Below, one piece after another: positions 19,221 through 30,087 of a stretch of 64,000 nt of DNA. A model generated the notes under the pieces. It was not told where the DNA came from, did no database searches, and worked only from the letters and a program-made list of their open reading frames with translations. Source of the stretch: Trypanosoma brucei gambiense DAL972 (Eukaryota; Euglenozoa; Kinetoplastea; Trypanosomatida; Trypanosomatidae); NCBI RefSeq assembly GCF_000210295.1, contig NC_026742.1, forward strand, positions 372,001 through 436,000. The letters run 5' to 3'. Within the stretch, counting starts at the first letter, position 1. Every line of letters starts with the position of its first letter. A program made the translations under genes and the position numbers.

Positions 19221-21286
19221 TCCCTAAAATATCACTAAACAAAGAGGGGGTCACGACGTATATGTGCACCCAGAGAAAGTAACACAGTTACAACCCCAGT
19301 AAAATATCGTAGTGTGAGCAATACAACTGGTTTTTAAAAAAAAACGAAGCCTCGAGGGCTCAGCTCGTCCGTCCCTACAAAAACAACATGCGCTAAGACA
19401 AGAGAACTTTTGCTTAGCCACGGCGAACGAGAAGTTGCTGAAGTTCACATAACACAACCGGAAAAAGCAAAAGTGAAAAAAGTGGAAACAAAAAAACGGA
19501 AAAAATAAATACAAAAAATGGGTAAACTTTCCATGAACCGTAAGCGCGAACTACACATAATTGAGCATACAAAATAAACATATGCATTATAAACACCTGG
19601 AACAAAATAAACAGCAGTGCAAGACACCGGCTAAGCACCATGACCTTGTGATCATATGCAGCAAGGGTGAACTTCGGGTACTTTCCTCCCCCCCCCCAAA
19701 AAAAAAAAAGCCCCTTACCCCATAATCATGGCAACTTACACAACAAAGAAAAAAATCATCAAATATTAAAAACCGAACGAAGCAAAATTAAACGTAAAAA
19801 CAAGTAAGCGATTTTTAAAAAAGGGTGCGAAAATATATATATATATACAATCATACAGTGATAGCTGATCGTGAGAAGATGCACGGAGGTTTGATAACGA
19901 TTCATTTTAAAACAATGGCGTACATGGGGGAAATATTTAAGTTCGTTTGTTTTTGTTTTTTTTTTTAAACAGGCACATAACCGCCTTTCGCGGAGAATTT
20001 TCGGTGTCCACGAGTAGCCATGCCAATAAACCAAGTAAATTTCTTAACTACAGCTTGCCGAGAACGAGCGTCTTATCGCTGGAGTCCACAATCGTAAAAA
20101 TATTCATCACACGTCATACATAAATGGGAAAGAAAAAAACATTAAAATGTAACGTGGCGATGGGAAACCCAGAATTTTATCCACACAACCTTATGGCTCC
20201 ACTATTTTCCTCCTCCCCAGCCTCGCGCACAAAATCCTACCAAATTGTCGCTGGTTACATTCTTCACCCGAAATGAAATGAGCATGTCCTGCATCCAACG
20301 AGAGAGTGAGTGAATGGAAGAAGGTCTGTTTTAAAAAGGGGGGGAGGAAGTCGCTCTTCAACAAGAAAACATGCTCCCCTTCTGCAATCACCATTTAACA
20401 AACATGATTGAAGCAAACGGACCATCTTCCAAAACACTCGTTTTCTAGCTAATAACTACGTATATGTATATTATAACTAAATTGACAAATATTCGTATTT
20501 GTATATAAACAACGACAACAACACCAATAATAATAATAGTGATAGCAATTGAAAATGTGCACCTCATTCCCTTAATTGAACACTTCCGTTGAAGCAGTAA
20601 ATTAAAGGGAAGCACAAAGCATTATAATGATCCCGCGTTGAGTCCGAGTGGTGCGATTATGTGTCATTAAAGCGAATATTCCGTGGAAAGAACGGGTATC
20701 AGCAACAGCATCACCTCGTCAGATCAGTATCCACTACCACAGTTCATTATATCATTTAACTTTTGCAGCATATCAGGTACCGACACTAGTTCTGGCATGT
20801 CAAAAACTGCAATAAAAGGGAAATGGCTAGCACAACTGCTCTCAGCCGGAGTTACCCTCAGTCACAACAACCCATATAACTAAGCATTTTTATACTACAC
20901 TACCAAAGATAGTAAAATAAACAACAATGCTTGACAATGTTTTTACCCAATAAAAAAAAAGGTCAGCTGGTGACAAAAGGATAGAAAAGTTAGAGTAAAA
21001 CAGATACACCGAGAAGAAACATAGCGCACATTCCAAAACGCAACAATTATGTTTCGCCCACCCAGAGAAAACGTATGTATTGTTCCACAACCCTCCGCTA
21101 CGGTAAGGGGTAAAAGATATATATGTATGTGTCAACAAAACAGGCTAACAAAACGACGGAATACAGTCCTTTACATCAACTCAACCCATTGGGTGTTATA
21201 CTAGTATTGGCTATGGTCCTACTTTAAAACAATCAAAAAAATAAAAAATGGAAGTAATAACCCCATCCGTGAAGATACTAAAGCTA
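19221..21286. other. 2.1-kb AT-rich gap without a gene
   Basis: A long gap for this gene-dense block. It contains a C10 run followed by A12 (19688-19709), TA runs near 19834-19848, a T-rich tract near 19947-19967 and several short frames (for example 20191-20394 and 19759-20034, minus) with no pyrimidine-AG in front and no protein-like composition. It may be the long 3' UTR of the 21287-21877 gene, or hold a non-coding RNA that cannot be seen by eye. Confidence 0.5.
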
Positions 21287-21877
21287 CTAGTTACTGATTT
21301 TGTTCCCATCCTTGAAATTCTCAGGGCGTTCAATGACAGCAGGTGTCTGGAACACATGATCTGGTATCTCCGCTCCACGATAAAGCGATTCGAGAAGCGA
21401 GGCGGCACCTCGGGGAGTGGCCTCCCACTTCATGGTCTCCAGAAGGGACTTTGCCAAAAAATCCACGAGCTCAATGTGTGGTATAACCACCTTTGCATAA
21501 TCGTCATCAGGGTCAGCAAATGCCTCGAGGTGGTGTCCATCCATCTCAACAGTAAGTTGTCCACCTTTGTCATCAAGGATTGGGTAAGCTGTGAGGCTGT
21601 AACACTTCAATAGTCGATGTGGGTCACCCAAGTGAGGTGGAAGAAACACCCGAATGTATGTCTTGTTTTCTTTGGCAACTTCACCTAATCGACGCAGAAC
21701 ATCGGCATCACGAGGATCCATCGTCGAGGCGTACTGACTTCTGATGCGGTCATTTACTTCGGGCTTGCGAAGCATGCAGCTGAAAATTGTGTCCAACGCC
21801 GCATTATCCCAACCTTTCCCAAAGAAGTTACGACTCAAAGGCACAGTTGCCAAAAATGGTGTGACAAAGCGCTTCAT
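21287..21877 (-). CDS. Unknown, probably mitochondrial protein (196 aa)
   Basis: First minus-strand gene to the left of the switch region. The N-terminus (MKRFVTPFLATVPLSRNFF) is basic, hydroxylated and without acids, like a mitochondrial presequence. The rest is soluble with alternating helix and strand (TYIRVFLPPHLGDPHRLLKC, LTVEMDGHHLEAFADPDDDY, HIELVDFLAKSLLETMKW). There is no recognised motif. Codon use and acidic/hydrophobic balance look genuinely coding. Plausible roles include a kinetoplastid-specific respiratory-chain or mitoribosomal component, but nothing in the sequence decides. Confidence 0.7.
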   Translation of the reverse strand: MKRFVTPFLATVPLSRNFFGKGWDNAALDTIFSCMLRKPEVNDRIRSQYASTMDPRDADVLRRLGEVAKENKTYIRVFLPPHLGDPHRLLKCYSLTAYPILDDKGGQLTVEMDGHHLEAFADPDDDYAKVVIPHIELVDFLAKSLLETMKWEATPRGAASLLESLYRGAEIPDHVFQTPAVIERPENFKDGNKISN

Positions 21878-22395
21878 CTAAAACAATAGATCGTTCTATT
21901 ATCTCTTCAACTTATCTGCTCGTTTGAATTGGGCGATCAAAAAAATACAGAAGATGTTTAGAACGGTAAAAATAGGGGTTTACAAAAAAAAAAATTCATC
22001 GGGAACAGGAAAATGATTTTAAACCAAAGAAAACTCTCGCCTTAACCCTCAATATTTTTATTAGTCGTTAAAAGGTCAAACGGCATTTTCGGTACCTAAA
22101 TATTCCATGTAAGTAGATAGACAAGAGCCACCGTGCGATACTGACACCGCCTCAAACCATAAATAAAGCGGCGAGGGAAAACAACCCAACAATAGATGAT
22201 GGGACCGACAGAAGACATATTTCGGGAACATATTGTTCCATCCAATTGAGGGGGAACAAGCAACGAAAGCGTTTTGATTAAATCCTATCTCTGCTTAAGT
22301 GTTACCTTACATTGACAACAAGTTCTTCTTTGTATCAACGACCACAGCACCAATAGTGAAACAGGAAGCGCAGATGCTTTCTATTATGTTCAGAT

Positions 22396-22430
22396 ATGTA
22401 TATATATACATATATATACATATATACATG
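22396..22430. repeat. TA/CATATA-rich low-complexity run
   Basis: Alternating TATATA and CATATATACA units in the AT-rich left part of the switch region. A short low-complexity tract, no other meaning seen. Confidence 0.7.
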
Positions 22431-25400
22431 TAGTTATTGACAGTGTTTTCCAATAGTGTTGATAAGTGTGCTCTCGACTTTGAAACAATAATTTCACTCA
22501 ACCGAAAACTACGAGAAATCAACGTAGTGTCGTATCACTAACAAAAAAACTTAAGGTGAAAAAGTGCAAGAATAGTGCTAACGCACAGGAAAATCTGAGT
22601 GGAGCATTAGAATAATTCCACCATCAACAAACTGAGCATTACTACCCCCAAGACGTTCTTGGTTGAAATTTACACTCCGAAAAAAATCGTCAATTATGCA
22701 TCAACTCTTTCCTCACAAAGTACGGTACCTTCAAGGCAACGCGACGTTGAAAGTTAATAAAGCTCATGGAACCCATACATCAACCACATGTGCATAAAGC
22801 AAAAACATCTTTTTCCTTCAAAACAAGAAATTAGGCCACAAAACTTAAAGATCATTCAACCCCTCTCAGTCAGGAGCTCAACACCACAGGGGGGGTACTC
22901 ATCTCCCACATCATCGATGTTACGATTACCCTCTAAATAAATCCACATAATGTGGCAAAAAAAAACCCTTCTACATAGACTAGAAACGTAAGCAGGCAAC
23001 GGGAAACAATACTAAGAACATCCTTTGTAAGGAAAAGGAAAACGCAAACATCCCATAGACAAGAGCCAGGAATCACTGCGTATTTATTATCATCCCGTGG
23101 GCACCCACAAACTGTACGCCGCAAGCAGTAAATTCCACATAATTAAGGTCAAAGTAATGTCACTGTAGCGTCAGCTGCACCTTGCTTACCCTTTTAGGTG
23201 CCGCCAATAAGCATACCACTTGGACTACCAGACGATGAAAAGCTAGGTGCCCGCCGGCAAGCCAATACCAAAAATTAATAACGGTAATGATAACTTTCAT
23301 AAGGGTGGGACCATGTTATAGTTATGGACGGCATACCCCACATGGCAACAAGTGAATATACACCAACGCCAAATACCAAATGCACAAACTCAAGTTATCA
23401 TCAAAGAAAAATATTAATATGGGCGGGAAATGACCAGCCTGACATGGGTTGCACTGGCCAGAGCGCCTCACCAACCAGCCAAAAGGCATATGGCGGGGGC
23501 AAGACACTTTCTATCTGTTACTACCCGAATATGCTCACAAAAGCAATGACATCACACAGAGCCACACACTCTCTCTCTCGCCCTCCTTGTCTCGGTTGAA
23601 GGAGAAGCGTAGCGAGCCGTACCACCTTAGCCGTTCCACGAATCACCTAAGCCAATCCATCACAGCATTCAACTCCACACAACATGTAACTCCGGTTCAG
23701 ATTATACGTACGCAACCCCACCCCAACCCGCTCATCACATAAATTTAAAATATTGCGGTGCATCCTCGCCTCGGTTTCTCGAACAAAAACAAGCAACATC
23801 CGCAAAAACTAAACAAAGTAGAGGGACCAAATATGAAAAGGCATAGGATGCGTCGACCCTCAGCAGCCGTCTCGAAACTGTTGGTGCCGCACCACACACC
23901 ACAACAACTGCAGCAACAACAACCGCATTCGCTACCCATGGGATAAGAGGGGGGAAATGAGCAGGTGGGAGCGTGTTCAGGCAATTCTCCACGGCAAGGT
24001 AGCCCCTGAGTAGCGACAACCCGAAGCAGAAAGACTTGGGAAGGAGTGGTCGAGCCACAGCGGTGGCAACCAATCGACGCGCACCGCCAGCATACGCCAC
24101 ACGGGGAAAGGACTCCCACGCCACCCCGCATTACAAGCAGCGCCGCCACCACAGCGCCGCAGAAAATAAGGTAAAGTCAGGGGGGAAAACACTCCAACCA
24201 ACAACGCGGTACAAATTCCCATACCTTTGCCCATGCAGGAGTCGCCAACGTGCCTCAACCCCCAATACCCCTCGTCAGGAATAGATTGAAATGGAAGAGT
24301 ATGAAAATAATCTGTCGCGTGACGTCCAACAGTAGCGTAACGGGTCAAGAATGGACACCAGAACCCCCTACCACGCAGTTGTGCCAAACACCCAACAAAA
24401 AACACAGTCCGGACGAAGTCACCTCGCACCGGCCATATGGAGGTGAGTCCCAGGCCTGCCCCGCCCAGCACTAAGCACAATGCTGCCCATCTCTCTTATA
24501 CAGAACGAACAAGGTCAAAAAATGTGCAAACTGCGAAAAAAGCCATCTTCTCTACACCGAAAGGGCAAATTTCAGCCGGTGGAAGGAAAACGACCCCATC
24601 CACCCCTCACAAGAGCAACCGGCTGCCGGCTGTGACTCAAAGAGACGAGGAATGTCCATCCTCTTTCTTGAACACACGGCGATAGTACTTACGTTGCGGC
24701 GTTTCGCCGCAAAAAACTTATCCGCACGTCACAGCACACAGCGCAGTTTCCCCGTCCCACATTCACATCCGGCCGCTTCCCTTGCGCCCCAAAAAAGTTA
24801 TCGCGGGACGACCGGACGACACCTACCCCTTGGTGTGCGCTAAGCCCGTCCCCTCAGTTGACGACAGGGGTTCTGCACTTTATGGGCGCGCCCTTAGTAT
24901 GTGCAACGACAAAAAACGTGGTGGGGAACCCCCACCGCAATATTCATTAAAAGAAAAAAAAAGCTGGCGTTGTACGCGACACAACTTGCTAATGGCACTA
25001 CCCTGTTGCAAACCGAGTGCCACCGGCCACTAAGGACGATGAACGCCACACAACGTTATTTACTGTTTTGGTGTGTGCCACAACTCCGAAGAGCCACCAA
25101 TTTCACTGCAAATATCCTTAAGAGAATCATATCCGTGGAAACACGATAACTTGGGGAAGCCGAAACTCATCACACAGGAGAAACTTGGAAATACTAAGGA
25201 CTAGAGAAATACCCACAGCCGTACCGACGCACAGCTGCAACAGTCATTCATGATGGACCGCCCGCCGCAGCCCGGTGGGTAGAACAATATCGGGGACCCT
25301 TGTTCCGTGACAATGGGGTTGGCCAAAATGGAGAATGAGACGGATGCTTCCGCAAGTAATATTGAGCGGAAACACCCTGCAGCACAGAGGCGAACGTCTT

Positions 25401-26355
25401 TATATGGCGGTGCTCGACTCCAACGGTGTCAAGAGAAACGTTACAAAATGAGTATATCCAATAAAAACGGCCTGAAACGTCAGCGGCCGAGTTTAGTACA
25501 GTGCTTCCAGGCAGCGACCGCCGGATTTGGAAACAGAACAACGAGGCAACACCATTCCACGCACCAGTTAGTGATGGCCTGCGCCACGATACCATAAAAA
25601 CGCTACAAACACGTACTGCGGGTATACCGAAGGGTAAAAACACTACTGGAATAAGATAATGGAAAAGGGTTAGTTCCTGTTGAAAACGAACAGCATAAAT
25701 TCGTGCTAAGACTCTTGAGAACCCCCAGTAGTTCCTAATTCCCAACCCTTCTTGACGACAAACTTGGTGTGAGAATCACATCGCACCGAGGGAGAAGATG
25801 GGTAATTACTCCATAACTCCGAATATATCTGAAGGGTTAAATCCTGTCCCGTCTCCTTCCCCGCCCGACACTGACCATTTCAAAGGTGATAGAAAGAGAA
25901 AACTGCGAGAACATATGGCGACAGGTGAAACGGTGAAAGTCCAAGCGGGGGTTTAGCCACGCCATCCTCTTTATTGTTTGTTCCAAATCACCTCAAACAG
26001 CGAGCTAAATGAGGGGTGCGCAACAAATTCGCAAACATGGTGCATCAAGCTCACCTACTCTCTACACCGCCTTCTTTCCAACAGATCAAGTGGCAGCAGC
26101 TCAATTGGACGAATCTCCCCGACTCCAACAAGTATAGTTTAACAAAGGTTAAACAAAAAGCACAATCCCAAAACTCTGCTGTTACTAGCCGCAACTGCTT
26201 TCTTTCCCAACCTACGTCCCCTACTGCGGAACTAAATCACCAAAATAGTTTCCTCCCTAACACCCAAGCGATAAGGAGCAAGGCTGCTAATGAATATGCG
26301 CCACGGAATGAGCGCCGCACCTACGATTAGGACACGTAAACACATTGGTAGACTC

Positions 26356-26371
26356 AAAAAAAAAAAAAAAA
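26356..26371 (+). repeat. A16 homopolymer
   Basis: Sixteen consecutive A on the plus strand within the switch region. It could be the tail of a decayed non-LTR element lying upstream (23.3-26.3 kb), but no reverse-transcriptase-like reading frame or target-site duplication was recognised. Confidence 0.4.
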
Positions 26372-27811
26372 GAGGCGTATATAGTCCAGAAAATCCTTTC
26401 GAGCTACTGTGACCCTGACAAGCTCCGACAACCACGTCAAAGCAAAACTATATTCCTCTCGCCACCTATTGACAATCCGAGGTTTGTGGCGTTCTGTTCA
26501 CATCAGGAAAAAGAATATGGTCCTGCACTATTCAAAACGAAAAAGAGAAGGCTACTACCGACAAGGCTTCTTAAATTGAGAACTCCTTTCTCGACAGTGT
26601 GGGATTCAATAACCCGAGCACTGCGTACACCCCGACTCGGAGCGGCAGGGAAACGATCATGCAGGGAATCGAGCACCGCCACATTTTCCCTCATTTTTTT
26701 GGAAGAATGCGGTGGGGTCACGACGGCAAGTAACCAACATGATCACAGGCGTGACGGGTGGAGAGAGCGGGGAAGATGCGGTTGAGTTGGCTCAGCTGAT
26801 CATCGTTAGGGGTGTAGTTTGCAAGAGGGGAGTGGAATGTTACCTGAAATGGGAAGCCGTCGATTAAACATTCAGTGAAGTCATAAGAAAAGCCGGACCT
26901 TCTGGACTACCCTATGCATAATGAGTTGGATGCTGCCAAGTGTTAGTGTAACAAAGTGGGGAAGACTTACCGCAAAAGGAAAGCTTAGTGTGGATCGTTT
27001 TCGGGGTTGCAAGCACGGCCCTATCCCTCGAGTGGGCTGAGGGAAGATGCGCCGTGCGAAGAGGAAAATAGAGGTGTCCGTTGCCATCCACCACCAAACC
27101 TGAACAGAAGGTTCTGCTGAATTGGATATGCCGAGCGGTGGAGGAACTTTCATATTTGATAAGGCAGAAAGACGGCTGAGTTACGCAGAAGGATCGGTAA
27201 GCTGCCACGTGACTTCCGAGGAGGGAGGGCTGCAATGAAGATTGTGCTTGAAAGGCCTCTAAGAGAAACGGCATACAAGGCAAAGGGTGGGGTCCGGGTT
27301 AGAGACGTTCAACAAATTCGCATCGTCCCTCTTTTCTTTAAAGGCGGAACCAACACGTATAAAAGGTAACGTCCTTCGCCCTATATGGAGAAGGGATCGG
27401 TGCAGCTCGTTAGGAATATGCCCCTATAAGTGCATTATGTTTTCTATTGCTCTAATTTTTATTGAAACTAATTACCCGGCTACGGGGGCGGGTCTACAAC
27501 CGGAACACCCTCCGTGCGGCACTAATACCGTGATATAGTTGTCGATTCAAAAGGCATCAGCGGTGAATACTTCAATTTTAACGCAGCAGTTTGAGGGCCG
27601 TCACGCACGGTATCAACGCTTTCTCTCATACCCCTTCCGCTAGGAAAGATATGAAGGCGACGCGGAGACAAGAGAAATTTCCCGCTTGGTTTTTCTTCTG
27701 GCGCAACGAAACGGTTCGGATGATATCTGGGATGGCTGAGCAACTGCATCAACCGAATTAGAGACGCGGTTGGTGCAGAATAGAGCAAATAATGAGGAGT
27801 CGCCGCCCCCT

Positions 27812-27834
27812 ACACACACACACACACACACACA
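27812..27834. repeat. (AC)n microsatellite
   Basis: 23 bp of perfect AC repeat on the plus strand inside the switch region, near the point where G/T-richness of the plus strand rises. Confidence 0.95.
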
Positions 27835-28139
27835 TAATGTGAAGTTTAGTCGGAACAGCTCATACCTCGCGTGGTGGATAAACGTTTGGCGCCCAGTGAT
27901 ACGCCCGGGCAGTGATGCGGTATCGTTCCAGCGATTAACGTGGGTTGCTCATGCGACGGGGAAAAAAATTTGTAGAAAGGGTTGGACAAGGAACGAGTTG
28001 GAAAAACGCCTCAGAACGCAATGGGAATGTCAGGGATTGTGCATATCCTTTGTATGCGCGTGACTGTCCAGGACGCCCAAACACCCGAGAGTGCGCGCCA
28101 TCAAACACAGAGGGGCGCCGCTATCCGAAACGAGCGACA

Positions 28140-28560
28140 CCCAATGCGTGCACGTGTGGTTGTGTGGGAGAGCGCGGGGGGGGGGGTGTGCTCGATGGCT
28201 GAAAGATACGGCTAATACGATGGAGCCCGATGTCTGCGGCGTCTGAAAACGAGTTTTATAGCAGTCCAACCAAGGGTGTGCATGGCGCACAAGGATTGAG
28301 AAGGAGAGTCAGCAGTAGGAACGCAATCGCAGGTAATGACAGGAGGGGGTGCGTGTGTGTTGGGGGTGGTGGGCAGTGCGGTGGTGATGTATTGCCGAGG
28401 TCGGTGCATTTTATGCCGGTGCCGGCAGTTGTTAGTGAATAAGAACGTTGGGACATAGTTCTGTGGGCCTTATTCGGTGGGGTACAGTCTTTTTTTCTTG
28501 TTGTCATGCCTATGTGTGGGGAAGTGGGGGTGCGGGTCAGCACCGTGGTTTATGTGACTC
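28140..28560 (+). promoter_or_regulatory. GT-rich stretch with G11 tract, candidate plus-direction start element
   Basis: The plus strand is strongly G/T-rich (TGTGTGGGAG, an uninterrupted G11 at 28176-28186, GTGCGTGTGTGTTGGGGGTG near 28350). GT-rich elements of this kind have been reported to drive Pol II transcription and H2A.Z deposition in T. brucei. The orientation fits the downstream gene block starting at 28936. Runs of about 11 G also occur elsewhere in the window (45458, 61309), so the G-tract alone is weak evidence. Confidence 0.45.
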
Positions 28561-28935
28561 TTGTCGGTGTGCCCTCGCTCGTTGATGCATTTCACCATCA
28601 GCTTTACAGATGTGTGCGCTTCTTACGTTAATGGATGGTGACGTCGGCATTTTTTTTTTTTGATGCTATTGATGGGTTTGGTAAAGTGTTACCTGGAGAT
28701 TGTAGAAACTTGCGGGCGGTCAGGTGTAATTTTTTTAAATCGGTCCCTTCCATGTGAAATGACTAAGTGTTGTATTCACTGCTGGCAAGGTATGATTTCC
28801 TGGGCTCAACTTTAAAGTTTAGAATGGGTTGTCATTTTTTTCCTCGTTTTTTGTACAACTGCCTCTGATTATTGTTGTGAGTTTTTCTTCAATTATATTT
28901 TGTCCTACGCTTTGGGCACTTTCCGGCCTTAAGAT

Positions 28936-30087
28936 ATGACGGCAGTGGTGAATGAGTTCCTTAAGCGCGGTGTACGAGCGTTAGCAGCTCGCCAGGATTC
29001 CGTTCTTGTGATGGGTAACGAAGGAGGTGACATGGACACCGTGATTGGCTCTATATTTCTGGCGATGTACCTGGAAAAGCGTGACGTATTTGGTGTTGGT
29101 AGTTACGTTCCTGTACTAAACTTCGAAAAGGATGACTTACCACTGCGACAAGATGTGGTTAAGTTACTGTCACGACACAACGTTTCTACAGACAGTATTT
29201 ACTCAGTCAAGCAAAGTGGGAATGGTGTGGATTTCCTGGACCTACATCAAATGAAGCTTCCCATCGTTTTGTATGATCACAACAAGCTAAGTCCTGAGCA
29301 GGTTTATTTGGGAGAAAGGATCGTGGGTGTGGTCGACCATCACGAAGATGAGCAACTATACGTGGATCAGACCAAATGCCTCCGAAGGATTTGCAAGACG
29401 GGTTCGGCTTGCACCCTTGTTGCAGAACTTTTCAACGAGGCGGGGTTGGAGGTTCCGTGCCCTGAGCTCCTCTTAGCCCCAATTGTAGTAGATACTGTAA
29501 ACTTTGAACCGTCGCAAAAGAGGGTAACTGAACGAGACATTTTGGCCTCCAGGCTGCTGGTTGGGCGGGACGATTGCGGCGACTACCTGACGGGCATGTT
29601 TAAAGAACTAATGGCGTGGAAAAATGATATCCACTGCCTCACTGTTCCTCAGCACCTACGGCGGGACTATAAAAACTTTGAATTTCCCTTTATTAGTGCT
29701 GAAAACAAGATATTGCGAGTTGGAATAAGCAGTATTTCGTGTCGTTCTGACGAATTACTATCCGTCCATGGTGTGAGTAGTGTGTCATCAAATTGCATTG
29801 AATTCATCAAACAGAGGTCAATCGACATGCTTCTCTTGACCTTCGCTGGTGAAAGAACTCCAGGGAGTTACTGTCGTCAGTTAGGTGTTGTTGCGAAGGA
29901 TGAGGGACTCGCGGCTCTGCAAGCCTATTGTAAGAAATCACCCAGCGGGCTCGACTTTACTCTTCTGGAGGATGTAACAGTTAATGAGTGGGCCTTTTCA
30001 ATTTACGAGCTGAGCGACCCTTCCGTGTCTCGGAAAAAGTTGGTTCCATCGCTGACTAGTTTTTTGTCAGTGTGGAACAATTTGTAA
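28936..30087 (+). CDS. PPX1: Exopolyphosphatase (DHH family, PPX1 type)
   Basis: A 383-residue DHH-superfamily phosphoesterase that hydrolyses inorganic polyphosphate from chain ends, releasing phosphate. Metal-binding motifs are in order: GNEGGDMD (27-34), YDHN (113-116), VVDHHEDE (132-139, the DHH signature) and the aspartate in IVVDTVNF (186). The C-terminal DHHA2 domain covers about 215-383. Length and motif spacing match yeast PPX1 and trypanosomatid exopolyphosphatases. Cellular site is likely cytosol or acidocalcisome-associated (family knowledge); no targeting signal is seen. It is the first gene downstream of the divergent start region. Confidence 0.92.
   Translation: MTAVVNEFLKRGVRALAARQDSVLVMGNEGGDMDTVIGSIFLAMYLEKRDVFGVGSYVPVLNFEKDDLPLRQDVVKLLSRHNVSTDSIYSVKQSGNGVDFLDLHQMKLPIVLYDHNKLSPEQVYLGERIVGVVDHHEDEQLYVDQTKCLRRICKTGSACTLVAELFNEAGLEVPCPELLLAPIVVDTVNFEPSQKRVTERDILASRLLVGRDDCGDYLTGMFKELMAWKNDIHCLTVPQHLRRDYKNFEFPFISAENKILRVGISSISCRSDELLSVHGVSSVSSNCIEFIKQRSIDMLLLTFAGERTPGSYCRQLGVVAKDEGLAALQAYCKKSPSGLDFTLLEDVTVNEWAFSIYELSDPSVSRKKLVPSLTSFLSVWNNL

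Larger units (their letters stand above)
21878..28935. promoter_or_regulatory. Divergent strand-switch region (probable Pol II transcription start region)
   Basis: All genes to the left are on the minus strand and all to the right on the plus strand, so this 7.06-kb interval must contain the start regions of two polycistronic units. In trypanosomes these lack TATA promoters and are marked by H2A.Z/H2B.V nucleosomes and GT-rich sequence (established for T. brucei). Here the plus strand is AT-rich at 22.0-23.3 kb, A/C-rich at about 23.4-26.5 kb and G/T-rich from about 26.7 kb, so the strand asymmetry flips inside it. Short frames on both strands show no family similarity. Seven kilobases is long for such a gap. 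Confidence 0.75.

Noticed and set aside
23735..24480. Overlapping 129-, 135- and 167-codon minus-strand frames in the switch region
   Set aside because: They overlap in different phases, no family wording, and composition (Cys/Leu/Val/Gly) is that of translated GT-rich DNA.
25248..25745. 165-codon minus-strand frame in the switch region
   Set aside because: No recognised motif and amino-acid composition resembles noise; kept only as a low possibility of a gene near the minus-direction start.
28176..28186. G11 tract as a stand-alone transcription start marker
   Set aside because: Equivalent runs occur inside the plus-strand block (45458-45468, 61309-61319), so alone it does not mark a start.
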